Below, one piece after another: positions 35,288 through 47,086 of a stretch of DNA of 64,000 nt. The notes under the pieces were generated by a model. It was not told the origin of the DNA. It ran no database searches and saw only the letters and a program-made list of their open reading frames with translations. Source of the DNA: Salvia splendens (taxonomy: Eukaryota > Streptophyta > Magnoliopsida > Lamiales > Lamiaceae); the NCBI RefSeq assembly GCF_004379255.2, contig NC_056053.1, positions 19,092,188-19,156,187 on the forward strand, given 5' to 3'. Each line of letters opens with the position of its first letter. Within the stretch, counting starts at the first letter, position 1. Both the position numbers and the translations under genes were made by a program.

Positions 35288-35800
35288 TTTTTACTATTAT
35301 TATTACTATTATTTATTAGAGTATAGTCACCGCTATTATAATAAGCATTATTTTATTTTCTTATAATAGTGGGTAGAACATTCATTAATCAATATTGCAG
35401 CAAGGACTTTTGGAAATTATTTTATTTTATTTTCTTATAACATAAAGACTTGGATTATTTAATTAATAGTATATAATATTATGCCATGTATTTTATATAA
35501 GCGTAATCTATAAGTGAATAAAGTTTTGATTTTTATGTTATTATACAATTAACGGCATAAACAATAGTAATTTTTAAGATATTCGAAAATAAACTTAATA
35601 TATAAAATAAAATAAACAACGGTCATAGATAATAGTAGTATAAATTAATTTGTCAATGTACATGTATTCGTTTTGGGGGACCAATTAGATTGAGCATTTA
35701 TTCTTAACTTCTTTAATTAATTCTTTTATAAGAGTCTATTTGCCAAAAACAAATGTTTAGAATAACTCATTTTTATCAAATACTAATCACTTAAAAAAAT

Positions 35801-35858
35801 GCGCCGTTGCCGGGGATCGAACCCGGGTTACCCGGGTGACAGGCGAGAATGCTTACCA
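35801..35858 (-). pseudogene. tRNA-Asp(GUC) fragment, right arm
   Basis: This is the inverted counterpart of 35,230-35,287 with the same 5' truncation point. It differs at only a few positions, for example at a base between the anticodon stem and T arm and in the acceptor strand. Confidence 0.88.
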
Positions 35859-36009
35859 GTGTGACGCATAAGGGTTATGCGTCATTAGGGTAAGACGCAT
35901 AATGCTTATGCGTATTTGAACGACGCACAACCCTTGTGCGTCGTTAACCAACGACGCATAAGCGTTGCGCGTCGTTCAATAATAACGACGCATAACTCTT
36001 GTGCGTCAC
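35859..36009. repeat. Tandem hairpin array, right arm
   Basis: This is the inverted counterpart of 35,097-35,226, with the same alternation and more substitutions. Confidence 0.88.
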
Positions 36010-36095
36010 TCCCCCATTCGGAATAAATCTAATCTCCTTCATTAAAATGGAATTCCATTAATTCTCTAGAACAAAAATAGAATTGTTCTGATAAA

Positions 36096-36240
36096 ATGAT
36101 GATGTGGCGGAGCATAGGGCACCCTTTAGGGTGGCCTATTGGGAGCGGCCCTATGGATGTCCTAAAACATTTGATTTGCCTTTTGTACTTGCAAAATTTC
36201 TCCGCCCTAAAGGGCGCCCTATGCTCCGCCACATCATCAT
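36096..36240. mobile_element. Nested 145-bp MITE in the right arm
   Basis: Near-perfect terminal inverted repeats of about 36 bp begin atgatgatgtggcggagcat. The left arm of the host element lacks this insert at the equivalent place. The TAGGGCGCCC core resembles the termini of the surrounding foldback element, suggesting the same superfamily. Confidence 0.8.
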
Positions 36241-36314
36241 TCTATCATCTTACCCTTCCACCTACAGTGGGACGTCCGGTAGGTCGCCCTATAGTCCGCC
36301 CTAAGCATTTTATC

Positions 36315-36569
36315 CTCTCATAAGTGGGATTCGTTACGCGCTGCACCTTCTCTTGGCTATGTGTTTTCTCTATGTTTGTTGTGGAGGGGTCGCGGGCTCG
36401 CGGCTGTTGGATGTGGTGCTGGCGGTACTGTAGGTGCACGTGGTGAGATCGCATCGGCTGGGGGTTACGTGCCTTTGGGGTGTAATGACTGAATTAGCCT
36501 TGTGCGTTATGACGATTAAGGGCCTAGCAGAGGTCGTTGTGGCCCTTTTTTTTAAACAAATATTGATAA
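36315..36569. repeat. Duplicated host segment, copy 2
   Basis: This is a direct repeat of 29,869-30,112 with moderate divergence and small indels. It begins within a few bases of the right end of the foldback element. Confidence 0.92.
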
Positions 36570-37128
36570 ACTTGATATGATTGAGATGCGCTATGTGAGC
36601 TGTAAGGTCCGTTTCGTCATTGCGTGTGCTGCTGCGATATGTTGAATTTAATGTAGTCTAGTTACCTATACGTGTTGCATTATTATACACTCTAATTTTA
36701 GATTTTCGATTTTGAGGCAATGTTTCTGACTCAATACTGCGATAATAGGCTAATAGCCACTTTAAAAGATTTGAATGACAATAAAGTATTTTCACTTATT
36801 TTATTTCTACTTTTACAATGTCTTCTTATTTTAGACATAATAAAGTCAAAATAAGTAATTTGCATAATAATCAATTTAGTAGAACAAATTAAGTGAGATC
36901 TAATCAAACAAAATTAGCACATGTGGTTGATGTTTAGTCACATGAAAATAATGAATAATTTTTCCATAATTATCCATCTATGATTAATAGGTGAGATTGA
37001 ATCTCATGAACCAAATACGGTACATATTTAATCACGGGATACAATCTGCAAACCCGTAGTGCGCGTTCGGTTGCCACAATACGCCAAGACTTCATCTCTC
37101 TTCTTGGATAATCCACCGTTCGGTTGCC
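36570..37128. other. AT-rich sequence, no gene seen
   Basis: I see no supported feature. Near the end the phrase gttcggttgcca occurs twice, just before the copia relic. Confidence 0.5.
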
Positions 37129-38690
37129 ATGACAACCAAATTCACCGGCCCTGACTATATTGCTTTTATGTTAGATGAAGAACTAACATCTATAAAAGTA
37201 ACATTTGATGGCCTAGACGGGCTACATTTGAGAGAAGCTGTTCAAAGCGAAATTGATTCAATTTTGCTAAACCACACTTGGGTGTTGATTTATCTACATG
37301 AAGGTGCGAAACCTTTAGGATGCAAATGAGTCCTTAAAAGGAAATTTAAGGTCGATGGAACAGTTGATAAATATAAAGCCCGACTAGTAGTAAAGGGTTT
37401 TAAACAAAAGGAAGGACACGACTTATTCGATACCTATTCACCTGTAACAAGGATTACATCTATCTGAGTGCTTCTCGCTATTGCTGCATTGCACAATCTT
37501 GAGATTCATCAAATGGATGTAAAGACTGCATTTCTAAATCGTGAATTAGAAGATGAAATCTATATAGAACAACCCGAAGGGTTTGTAGTACTTGGACAAG
37601 AGAAAAATGTATGCAAGCTCGTAAAGTCCCTATATGGATTGAAACAAGCGTCGTTGCAATGACACTTGAAGTTTGATAATGTGATGTTATCAAATGGGTT
37701 TAAAAGCAATGAATGCGACAAATGTGTCTATATTAAGAGCACTGATAACGGTCATGTTATAGTGTGTCTATACATTGATGATATATTAATCTTGGGTAGT
37801 AACATGATTAACGATACAAATGTCATGTTAAAGAGAAATTTTGACATGAAAGACATGGGTCTAGCCGATGTAATTCTTGGAAATTAAGATTCTAAGAACA
37901 TCCAACGGAATCATCTTAACACAGTCACATTATGTTGATAAAATATTGAAGAAATTCAATGCCTACGATAGCGCGCTGGTTAAGACTCCAATTAAACTCG
38001 ACGATCACTTGAGCAAGAACAAAGGCGAGCCCGTTGCACAAGAAGAGTATGCACGGGTCATCGGGTGCATAATGTACTTGACTAATTGCACTCGACCTGA
38101 CATTGCTTGTGCCGTGAACAAGTTCGGTCGTTACACAAGCAATCCAAGCAGAGAGCATTAGAGAGCTCTTGTAAGGGTTTTGAGATATTTAAAACATACT
38201 TAAAATTATGAGCTACACTTCTCGAGATACCCTCGGTACTTTAAGGGTACTGTGATTCAAATTGGATATCCGACAATAAGGACCCACTTTCAACTAGTGG
38301 ATACGTCTTTACAATTGGGGATTGTGTTGTATTGTGGAAATCCACGAAACAGACATGTATAGCCCGATCAACCAAGAAATCAGAATTCATAGCTTTAGAT
38401 AAAGCTGGTGAAGAAGCCGAATAGCTTAAGAACTTCCTTGAAGATATTCCATGTTGGTCTAAGCCAGTGCCACCAGTGTTGATCCACTGTGATAGTCAAA
38501 CTGCTATTGGAAGGGCAAACAATGGCTTCTATAACAACAAGACCGTGGGATATTTGATCACAACAGGGATGATTACAATTGATTGTGTGAAGTCAATAGA
38601 TAATGTAGCGGATCCGCTAACCAAAGGGTTAACAGTGATCAAATGAATAAGCTGCTAGAGGGAATGAGTTTGAAATCCACTAACTAAAGA
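37129..38690 (+). pseudogene. Copia pol relic (RT to RNase H)
   Basis: Plus-strand fragments in several frames show HLREAVQSEIDSILLNHTWV, then [16 protein letters not shown], then IHQMDVKTAFLN. YIDDILILGS marks the RT catalytic motif, and CTRPDIACAVNKFGRYTSNP lies toward RNase H. In-frame stops occur at 37,327, 37,465, 37,660 and 38,159, and frameshifts occur elsewhere. Gag, protease and integrase are missing. Its 3' LTR begins at 40,616. Confidence 0.88.
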
Positions 38691-38869
38691 ATTGTCATAG
38701 TGGTAACCCAACCATGATGACTGGAGATCCCAAGAACTTGGTTCAATGGTACAACTAAGCTATGAGAGTTCGTGTAAAACACTCATCTATATCTATTCCC
38801 TAGAGAGCAATAGAGTATTGAAAAATGAAGCTAACGATTTTAGGAGTGTGTAGTGCACTTGATATATCA

Positions 38870-40390
38870 CAAACCCCTAGGTCCAGAGGATTCGCTAGAT
38901 CACATGGTCTGGGAGATCGTGGAACCTTCAGAATTCAGTCGTTGGACATACACTTTTCCGCTTCAAAACCTCAACCTACTACACCATTGGCTAGTATAGA
39001 GAAGCAAAGGATCGATCCCACGAGGATGGATGAGTTAGTATGCATTTGGAGGGTTTTGGGAAGGGTTGGTTGCTGCCACGCAACAAGTGGGTCGAGAAAT
39101 TTAAACTACTGGGTCACGAGAATTAAAAACACTTCAAGTACTAGACCTAAGAACAGAGAAACACAAACATGTTCATGATCCGAGAAATTGAAATTGACTA
39201 CAGTCGGTTTATCAAACTACTAGGGCAAGTAAAAAGGTTTCCTAAAATGGTTAGACAAAAGAGCAAGAAAAAAAAGTAGTGGGACAGATTCCCGATTTAG
39301 CTATTGCGACAGGTAAAGCTGCAAAAGAAAACAAACAACGGATCTGGATCTAACTATCAACGATCTTCATCTTCTTCAGTAAATAAACATGAACATGAAC
39401 GAAACAGAGTATCAAAAATAGAGCAACTCAGATCGAAAGTCAAACATTATGATTAAGTAGAAAACTATCAGATCTAAGCTACCAGGTCGAGTAAATCCAA
39501 AGCAATCAGTAAAACAACCATAACCATGCAGATTCAAATCACCATGAATCAGATCCACAACTCCAACTCTCAATCCACTCCAGATCCAACCGATCCAATC
39601 TCAACCACATTCAGATCCATCTCCGTCAACTCCGATTCAAACAATTCCTTAACAAACAAACTCAAATTCAACCAATCTCAACTTTAATTCAACAGTCAAT
39701 TGCGAAAAGCATCCAAAAATCAGTAAATCAACACCAACATCAGAAACCAAAGTAAAACATAAAATTGAAATTGCCATAGCTACGAAAATAAGATCCAGAA
39801 TACAAAGGAGTCGCCGAGCTCCCGGCAAGGAAGTTCACGGCCAGAATAAACGACAGAAAATAAAATAAAATAAAATAATAGATTGTATCTTCGCCCTCGT
39901 GAGGACGGTGTTATACCACAAAAACTAACTATCGCCAAGCCTGCCCAGAATTTCCCATCGGTGCCAAGTGCGTGTGTGAAGTGAGCTAAGACTAGAAAAT
40001 GAAACTAAGGAGGCTAAGAGTGAAAGATAAAAAGTGATAAAAAGATCCTTCTCTTTAAAAAGGGGTCGTCCCTTTATATAGGCATGGATCCCTAGGGCAC
40101 TCCTTCTTCATAATTTGCCTTTTTTGCCCTTGATCCTTATACTTGCTCCTTGCTCCTTGCTCCATTTTTTTGCATTCTGCCAGCGTTTTTTTTATTTCCT
40201 CGGTCTGGTAAATTGCTGGCATTTTTAACTTCATTTTCCTCCTTTTCCTCTGCCCCTGGTAATTTGTATGCGCTTCCTGAGTTCATCAGATTAGGAATCC
40301 ACCTATGTAAGTGTGAAGTGTGGCCGCTTCAAATAACACACTTATGAATCCAAAATGATGTCTAAGGCCGCAAAGGACACAAAATGTGAG
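38870..40390. mobile_element. Probable Athila-like solo LTR inserted in the copia 3' region
   Basis: The block interrupts the copia 3' untranslated region. Phrases such as gatcgatcccacgaggatgg, gttgctgccacgc and ttaaactactgg have close counterparts at the same relative places in the gypsy LTR at 41,622. It contains no coding frame. Ends are approximate and no target duplication was found, so this is a probable call only. Confidence 0.5.
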
Positions 40391-40615
40391 AACGGATGAG
40401 GTTGAGGTGTTTAAGTGTTAACACCATTATCTCGGTGCACGCCGTGGAGGAATAGTTCAAAGCATCGCGCTACTAAGCCGCATGTGTATCCGTTGGTGTT
40501 GACTATAGATGGTTCAAAGCCAACAACTACCTATCCTTATGCTTATATAACTATCGAGGGTTGAGCTTGTGTCTGCATGCATATGCATTTGGCTATTTCC
40601 ACTCATGTGGGGGAT

Positions 40616-41621
40616 TGTTGGAATCGTATGCCCAGTCAAAGGACTTTTACCAATAATTATTCTAACGAGACATTTAATTTTGTAAAATTATATGATATAG
40701 CGTCGATCTACGTTCGGAGTAGATGACCGTGGTATATTCATTTTCTCAAATCCGATTCCCGGTGAGTGAAAAATAATGAATTAAAGTCGTATAAAATTGC
40801 GAGCTATTTAATTGAGCTATGAGATAACTCATGTGATTAATTAAGTGAGTTAATTACCCCACATTGAAAGTAACAAGCTTATTAAACAAGTATTTAATAA
40901 GTAGGATTATTACATGTAATAATTCTAGTGGACTAAGATGGGCACACGATTATTACATGTAATAATTCTAGTGGACTAAGATGGGCACACGCCGCCGCCC
41001 GCCTCGTCGCTTGCCGCGAGCCTCGAGCTTTGAGCTTCGTGCCCAAGCCCGTGCTCGTGTTCTTGGACTTGGACTTGGACTTAGACTTGACTTAGACTTG
41101 GATCTTGGTCTTTGTGTGGTCTTTGGGCTCGGTGCTTGGGCTCGACCCAAGGTTGGTTGGTCTAGTTCTTTTTAGAGCACCAACATTCCATGTCAACGAG
41201 CCAAGCGGGATGACACCACGTCAGTATGACGCGGTAAAGCCTACATGGCTGACACGTGATGAGGTCCACATCGTGAATGAACCCAGACGTGCAGCGTGTC
41301 CCGATACGTCCGTCCAAGGTCAGCCTCTCCAGCTCTCGTAACGGTCGGCGGTTACAGCCTCGCAATGATGACAACCATCATGGCCGGTTGACCCCTGCAG
41401 TGGACTAAGCCTCCATTCCATGCATCTCTGCACTAATTCACAAGCATACACAGCATCATAAGCTCTCTCCCTCTCTGCATTGTTTTTCTGTCGAAAGTTC
41501 TGCCATCTCCTCCATCCAGTTCGTCGGAGCTCTGCTGATAGTGGTGCTGCTTCACCAGAGACGTAGTCGTTTTATCTTTGGGGACGAAACGCCAATCCGA
41601 GAGCACTACCGGGGCGTATCT
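40616..41621 (+). repeat. Copia 3' LTR, first part (continues at 48,318)
   Basis: It starts TGTTGGAATCG directly after the polypurine tract catgtgggggat. Its last 250 bp match 1,337-1,600. The gypsy element splits it at 41,621, and it resumes at 48,318 to about 48,476, where the next copia relic cuts it off. Confidence 0.8.
40905..40990. repeat. 43-bp tandem duplication in the LTR
   Basis: The unit beginning gattattacatgtaataatt is present twice head to tail. Each unit contains the 16-bp perfect palindrome attattacatgtaata-at. It is followed by a (ggactt)-type microsatellite at about 41,062-41,105. Confidence 0.93.
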
Positions 41622-42683
41622 TGTCGAAAGGTATTTCGCGTGGATCAAGTTATATGGGAAGATAACTGAACCGGGTGAATCAGTTTGCAATAGTCGTTGT
41701 GACTTGATCAAGTCGTTTTCTCTTTCACGAAAATATTTGTAACTCCCTAACTTGCAATACTTTAACAGTAAAGCGGCAAGTAAGGGGTCGATCCTACAGG
41801 GAAGCTGGTGTGTTTAGTGTGTGTTTAGAGAACAGGGTTCGGCTGCTGCCACGCTTTAAATTGGGAGTTTTAACTACTGGATTAAGCTAGGCGGAATGTA
41901 AACTAACTACTAGATCAAGTTACTCATCATGCTGGAAAACAAATAACGGACCAAGTAAACGACAGATTGAAATAAAGACTTAACTACCTAAACATGCTAT
42001 GAAACTACAAACCACTTCGTCATTTAACATAATGAAGATTCAAGCACTCAATCTGGGACTTCAAAACGAAACTAAGCTGGAAGAGTAAACAAGAATTCTG
42101 AAAGCAAACAACTTTGATTTTTATACTCAGAACTTAAAACAGTACTGTACACATGCGAAATACAAAACAAGAACTATTCTTTAACTACGCAACAACACGG
42201 AATTAAACTTAAACAACTAAAACTAGAAAGTAAGAAAGCGAATAAAGCCGAGAAGCTCTCGGTCGGAAACTTGAGACGATGCCGAACAGATCTGGGTTTC
42301 TCTGTCGCGCTCCCTTCGGTCGCTCTCCTTCTAACTGACCATTTCTACTCTCTAACCTAGGCTGTTTTGGAACGTGGAAGAACTTGGAACCAGACGAGAA
42401 CTAAACTAAGGGACCAGAGGAAGAAGAAGATTCTTATTATGGTGCTGCGTCTTCTATTTATAGGCTAGTCGCAACAACCTCCAGATAGGATAACGACTTC
42501 GGCAGCGAACATTTGTCCTTTTTGGGATTGTGCGCCGCATCAATTGATACGTGCCCTCCTTCTAGAATGCAGTGGTTCTTCAATAACCGAATGAGGATTG
42601 CTTTCCAACGCATCAGCCTCACGTGTCCCCCTTCTAGAATGCAGTGGTCCCCCGGCTAACTGCTTGATCACTATCTTGATCAA
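41622..42683 (-). repeat. 3' LTR of the gypsy element, truncated
   Basis: It aligns with 47,087-48,150. The remaining 167 bp of the full LTR are absent, and pol sequence begins directly after gatcaa at 42,683. Confidence 0.92.
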
Positions 42684-44533
42684 ACTGCTCATACTTAAAA
42701 CATACTTGACCCAGGACCGCCCCTACTGCATAATCGCTTGCATCGCACATTACCTCGAATGGGTGACTCCAGTCGGGGGCGCGGATGATTGGAGAACTAA
42801 TCAGTCTGTCCTTCAATAGCTGGAAAGTGGCCTTGCAGGCATCAAAAAACTCGAACTCCGCATCATTCTGGAGTAGCCTCGTCAAGGGTTGGGCTATCTT
42901 CACAAAATCCTTGATAAACCGCCGGTAAAAACCTGCATGACACAAGAAAGCCATGATCTCTTTTTGATTTGTTGGGTACGGGAGTTTTGCAATAACGGCC
43001 ACCTTAGCTTGATCAACCTCTATCCATCTGCTTGACACTTCGTGGCCCAAGACAATGCCTTCAGTGACCATGAAATGACATTTCTCAAAGTTTAAGACCA
43101 GGTCCTTCTGCCAGCACCTCTCCTGCACTCTGTTTAGGCTATGTAGCCCTTGATCAAATGTGTCCCCATAGACGGTAAAATCGTTCATGGAGATCTCTAT
43201 ACAATCCTCCAACAAATCAGAGAAGATGCTCATCATGCATCTTTGGAAGGTGCCTGGGGCGTTGCAGAGGCCAAATGACATTCTTCTGTAGGCGTAGGTG
43301 CCAAAGGGGCCTGGGGCATGTGAAACTGGTCTTTTCTTGATCCTCTGGATTCACTGCAATCTGAAAAATAGCCACTGTATCCATCGATGAAACTGAAGTA
43401 TTGTTTCCCGGCTAACTTCTCAAGCATCTGGTCAATGAATGGCAACGGGAAATGATCTTTCTTTGTGCCGCGTTCAGCTTCCTGTAATCAATACACATCC
43501 TCCACCCAGTGACGGGTCGTGTCGGAATCAACTCATTCTTCTCGTTCTTCACCACCTGAATTCCGCCCTTCATCGGCACCATATGAACTGGACTGAACCA
43601 GTTGCTATCAGGGATGGAGTAGATAATTCCTATGGAGACCAGCTTGACTATCTCCTTGAGTACCTCTTCCCTCATGTTGGGGTTGAGTTTGCGTTGCTGG
43701 TCACGGTGTGGTTTAGCTCATTCTTCCAACCTGATATGGTGCATGCATAAATCTGGGCTGATGCCCACCAGATCTGTCGACTTCCACCCGATGGCCTTCT
43801 GATTTCGCCTTAGTACTTCCAGCAATTTGTCTTCCTGCCCCTGGGTCAATTGACTGTTGATGATAACTGGCATTGTTTCGTTTTCCCCCAGATAGGCGTA
43901 CATCAAATGTGCTGGAAGCGGCTTCAATTCCTTAGCGGGTATGGATACTTCAGTAGGAAGGGGGTTTTCTTCCGTTTCTCTTCTCAGTGGCGTGCCTTGA
44001 TCAGGCAGCTTCTCGAGGCTAGACACTGAAGCGATCCCTCTTGACCCAACTGGCCGCGGTCACTCGCAGAAATCCATCATTGCCTTCGCTATGGCTTGAT
44101 CATCCATTTCGCCCACTTTCATTGTCTCATACCAGTCTGCGATTTCCCTCTCAACTCCCTCGTCCGCGGCGGAGTCTGTGAACTGCCTTTGTAGGTACTC
44201 CTCCTCCAGATACTCTTGCAACGACGGCTCGGCCACATCCACCGAATACACGTTTTCACTATCTGCCGACCTCTTCATTGCTTCGTCAATATTGAATGTA
44301 AATTGTTCTCCATTGAAATCTAAACTGATCGTCCCATTACGGTCGTCGATTATAGTGCTGGCCGTAGACAGGAACGGTCTTCCCAATAGAACTCCGATGA
44401 ACTCCTTCGCTGCTGGCTCTGTCATCTTGATTACGAAGAAGTCGGCTGGGTACAGAAAATTGTTCACCTTCACTATTACATCTTCAAGAATTCCTTCAGG
44501 GTGAATGCAAGATCTATCGGCTAGCTGTATCAT
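42634..44533 (-). pseudogene. Gypsy protease, reverse transcriptase and start of RNase H, broken
   Basis: From 44,533 downward the frames read protease-linker sequence and then RT. RT pieces are NEKNELIPTRPVTGWRMCID, DYRKLNAAQRK, MPFIDQMLEKLAGKQYF, MSFGLCNAPGTFQRCMMSIF and FEVMCDASDYAVGAVLGQ (RNase H start). Frameshifts separate them. The RT catalytic motif reads MNDF instead of the usual (M/V)DDF, so one metal-binding Asp is lost. The frame then runs into the truncated LTR and stops. No integrase remains. Confidence 0.9.
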
Positions 44534-44557
44534 GATGTCGGTATCGACCAGCCTAGC

Positions 44558-46804
44558 CTATTCCAGCTTTTTGTAGATAGCATACGGTAGAACATTGATG
44601 GATTCCCCTAAATCGCACATTGCGTGCTCCACTTGAATATCCCCAATTGAAATCGGAAGCGCGAACATCCCTGGGTCGGTTTTCTTTGATGGGAGGTCAC
44701 TCCGCTGGATCACTGCGGAGACATTCTCTTCTGTAATAATTCTCCCTTCTTCATTTACCTTGCCCGCCAGGTAGTCCTTGATGAATTTACTGACTGGGGG
44801 CATCTTTAACGCCGTCAAGAGTGGCACCTTGACTTCCACATCTTTGAACATACTGGCCACATCGATCGTGGCGTCTCTCTTCCTGGTGACCATTCCACGA
44901 TATGGGTAGGGCTTGACCTTCTCAGCTTCTTCTCCTTGACTCTCTCTTGAGGTCTCGCCTCCCATTTTCGCTCTCATTCTGTCTCTTTCTTTAGCTTGAT
45001 CAGGGGGACTCGACTCTCCTTCTTCTTCTTGGCTTGGTCCATGCATAGATACTGGGGACACCGCAGGTGGGTTTGGATATACCTTCCCTGACCTTAGGGA
45101 GACTTCACTGATGTTTTCCTGCCCAGTTGGTTGCACCGTGGCGGGGATCTTCCCTTCGTTTCCTCGCAGCTCTCCCAGCTACATGACAGCTTGAGATAGT
45201 TGCTTTGTAAGCATGTCCAGTGCTGCCCTCTGCTCCTTCTGAGCCTCCTGGATCTCACGCATCGCATCATTAGGATGGTGCGGAACCATCATTTCTCCCG
45301 GGACTTCATTGGGGTGCCTGTTATATCTTTGATTCGAAGGCCCTCCACCGTGGTTAGGCTGAGGGTAGTCGGATGTCCAATAGTGCTCTGACTGATACTG
45401 TGGCTGATGATGCTATTGATTCCCTTGGGAGTATTGTTGGTTCCCCTGGTGCTGTTGGTTGCCTCTTTGATGCGGCGGGACATAGCTCACCATCTGATTA
45501 TTGGGTTGCCTTGCGGTGTTGCTCAGCTGGGGGCTTTGATGTCTGTAAGTTTCCTTTCTGCTGTCTACCTGACCAGTTAGGTTGTCCTCCACTGGACTAG
45601 TTGTCCTGGTGACCGCTTGACCAATTGCCTTGTGGTCCACCTGACCAGTTCGCTTGACCACCTTGCATCATGTTTCCTCCATTGTGTGGTTTCTCTTGAT
45701 TTCGAGCAGGCCAATTGGGTTGCCCCTCAGAGGGTTGTATTTGCTGTGTGGATGGTTGAGGCGACTGGCCTTGGCTCTGGTCACTCCACCTGAAATTGGG
45801 ATGATCTCTCCACGGAGCATCCATCTGCTTTCCCTGGATCCAGTTGCCGTTTGGATTCCAATGGCCGACGGCATTCACCTGATTTTGCCGCTCCGCTTTA
45901 GGAGGGAACTCGCAGTAATAGTAATGGTGCTCCTCCGGTGGTGGTGGCACATATGTCTTCTCCTTGGGAGCAGGCAATGGAGGCGCTCTGGACTTCTCTA
46001 CTGCTTCTAGCAGCTTTTTCTCCATCTGCTCAAATCGAGCCTCCAGCTTCTCGTCGCTTCGTGCCTCTGCTGCGTGCACCGCTCCTCGTCTGTACTGGCC
46101 GCGGGAGGTTTCATACGATCTCTTTACTTCGATTAATCTCTCCAGGATGCTCTTCGCTTGGCTGAATGAGGTCTTGGAGAAATCCCCTTGGGCAGCTAGA
46201 TTGAGGTCGTTTTTGTTGTCCACATTCAACCTACCATAAAAGGTTGAATAGACCTCCCGCTCTCCCATTTGTGATTAGGACACGCTTGCAGCAGTCCCTG
46301 GAATTTGTCCCAATATTGCCTGAGAGGCTCATCGTACTCCTGCCTTGCCTCTGTAATTTCTCTCTTCAAGGCACTTGTCTTTGACGTTGGGAAGAAGCGG
46401 TCCAGGAAGATCATGCGGAACTCGGCCCAGGTTCTAATCGAGCCTTCTGGCAGCCTTCTCAACCAGATTCTTGCATCACCTTTCAAAACAAAGGGTATCG
46501 CCTTGATCATGTAATCTTCTGACGTGGATCCAGCTGGTACTGGTTTAATGTCACAATATCTGCAAAATTCCTCCAAAAAGTCATAAGGGCATTCCTTCGA
46601 GAGTCCATAGAAATTTGACAACACCGCGAGCACCCCCGATTTGATTGCGATTGCCTGTATCCCTGGGGTAACTATGATGACATGAGTGGGATCCTTCTCG
46701 TCATGAGTGTGTAGGGAGCCACATCCCCAATCGTTGTCTACGACGGACATTTTTGCTTCTGCTTCTTCGAGTAATGGTATTTCCTGTTTAATCGGCGTGG
46801 ACAA
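44558..46804 (-). pseudogene. Gypsy gag and protease region, broken
   Basis: Gag begins about 46,804. It carries the retrotransposon Gag core (GDARIWLRRLPEGSIRTWAE, FLDRFFP) and a Gln/Pro-rich C-terminal half from 46,268 to 45,413. It continues in shifted frames to the aspartic protease motif DLGESINVLPYAIYKKLE near 44,580. A frame change lies near 46,250 and stops occur near 45,180 and 44,555. The Gag family is clear, and the product is not functional. Confidence 0.88.
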
Positions 46805-47067
46805 CTCTCCTTCCTCCTCACTGGTCAGTTGCTCAGCAATAGATCACGATGTTGCTGCTTTCAACGCGGCTCTGTAACGAGTGGTTACTACACCGGCCTC
46901 CTGAACTCGCCACTGAGAGTTTGTGTTTCTGTAGATGAGAGGATGATTCCAGTGTCCTCTGCGGTGGTACCTTCCCATAAAAGGAAAGAAAAACAAATTA
47001 TAAAAAGAAGGAAATAAACCTATTTACACCAATGCATTAAACACATCCATGTAATAACACCATGCAT

Positions 47068-47084
47068 CCCCGGCAACAGCGCCA
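47068..47084 (-). other. Gypsy primer-binding site, tRNA-Asp type
   Basis: Two bases inside the 5' LTR, the minus strand reads TGGCGCTGTTGCCGGGG. This is complementary, with one mismatch, to the 3' end of plant tRNA-Asp including CCA. Athila-type elements are known to use this primer. Confidence 0.88.
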
Positions 47085-47086
47085 TT

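Larger units (their letters stand above)
34936..36311. mobile_element. Foldback element with tRNA-Asp fragments and hairpin arrays in both arms
   Basis: Two long inverted arms run from aaaatgcttagggcgg at 34,936 to about 35,290, and from about 35,797 to the complementary end at 36,311. The spacer of about 500 bp is AT-rich. In each arm, from outside in, there is a terminal block sharing TAGGGCG motifs, a unique block, a row of short hairpins with TTATGCGTC and GACGCATAA, and a tRNA-Asp fragment. A smaller MITE is nested in the right arm. No coding capacity is present and no clear target duplication was found. It lies next to the Harbinger transposase relic. The superfamily is undetermined. 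Confidence 0.85.

Noticed and set aside
35097..36009. Direct-repeat array considered as a CRISPR-like array
   Set aside because: The repeats alternate in orientation and have no uniform spacers, and the context is a plant transposon.
41062..41175. Frame encoding alternating Leu, Gly and Asp
   Set aside because: It is the translation of a ggactt-type microsatellite inside an LTR.
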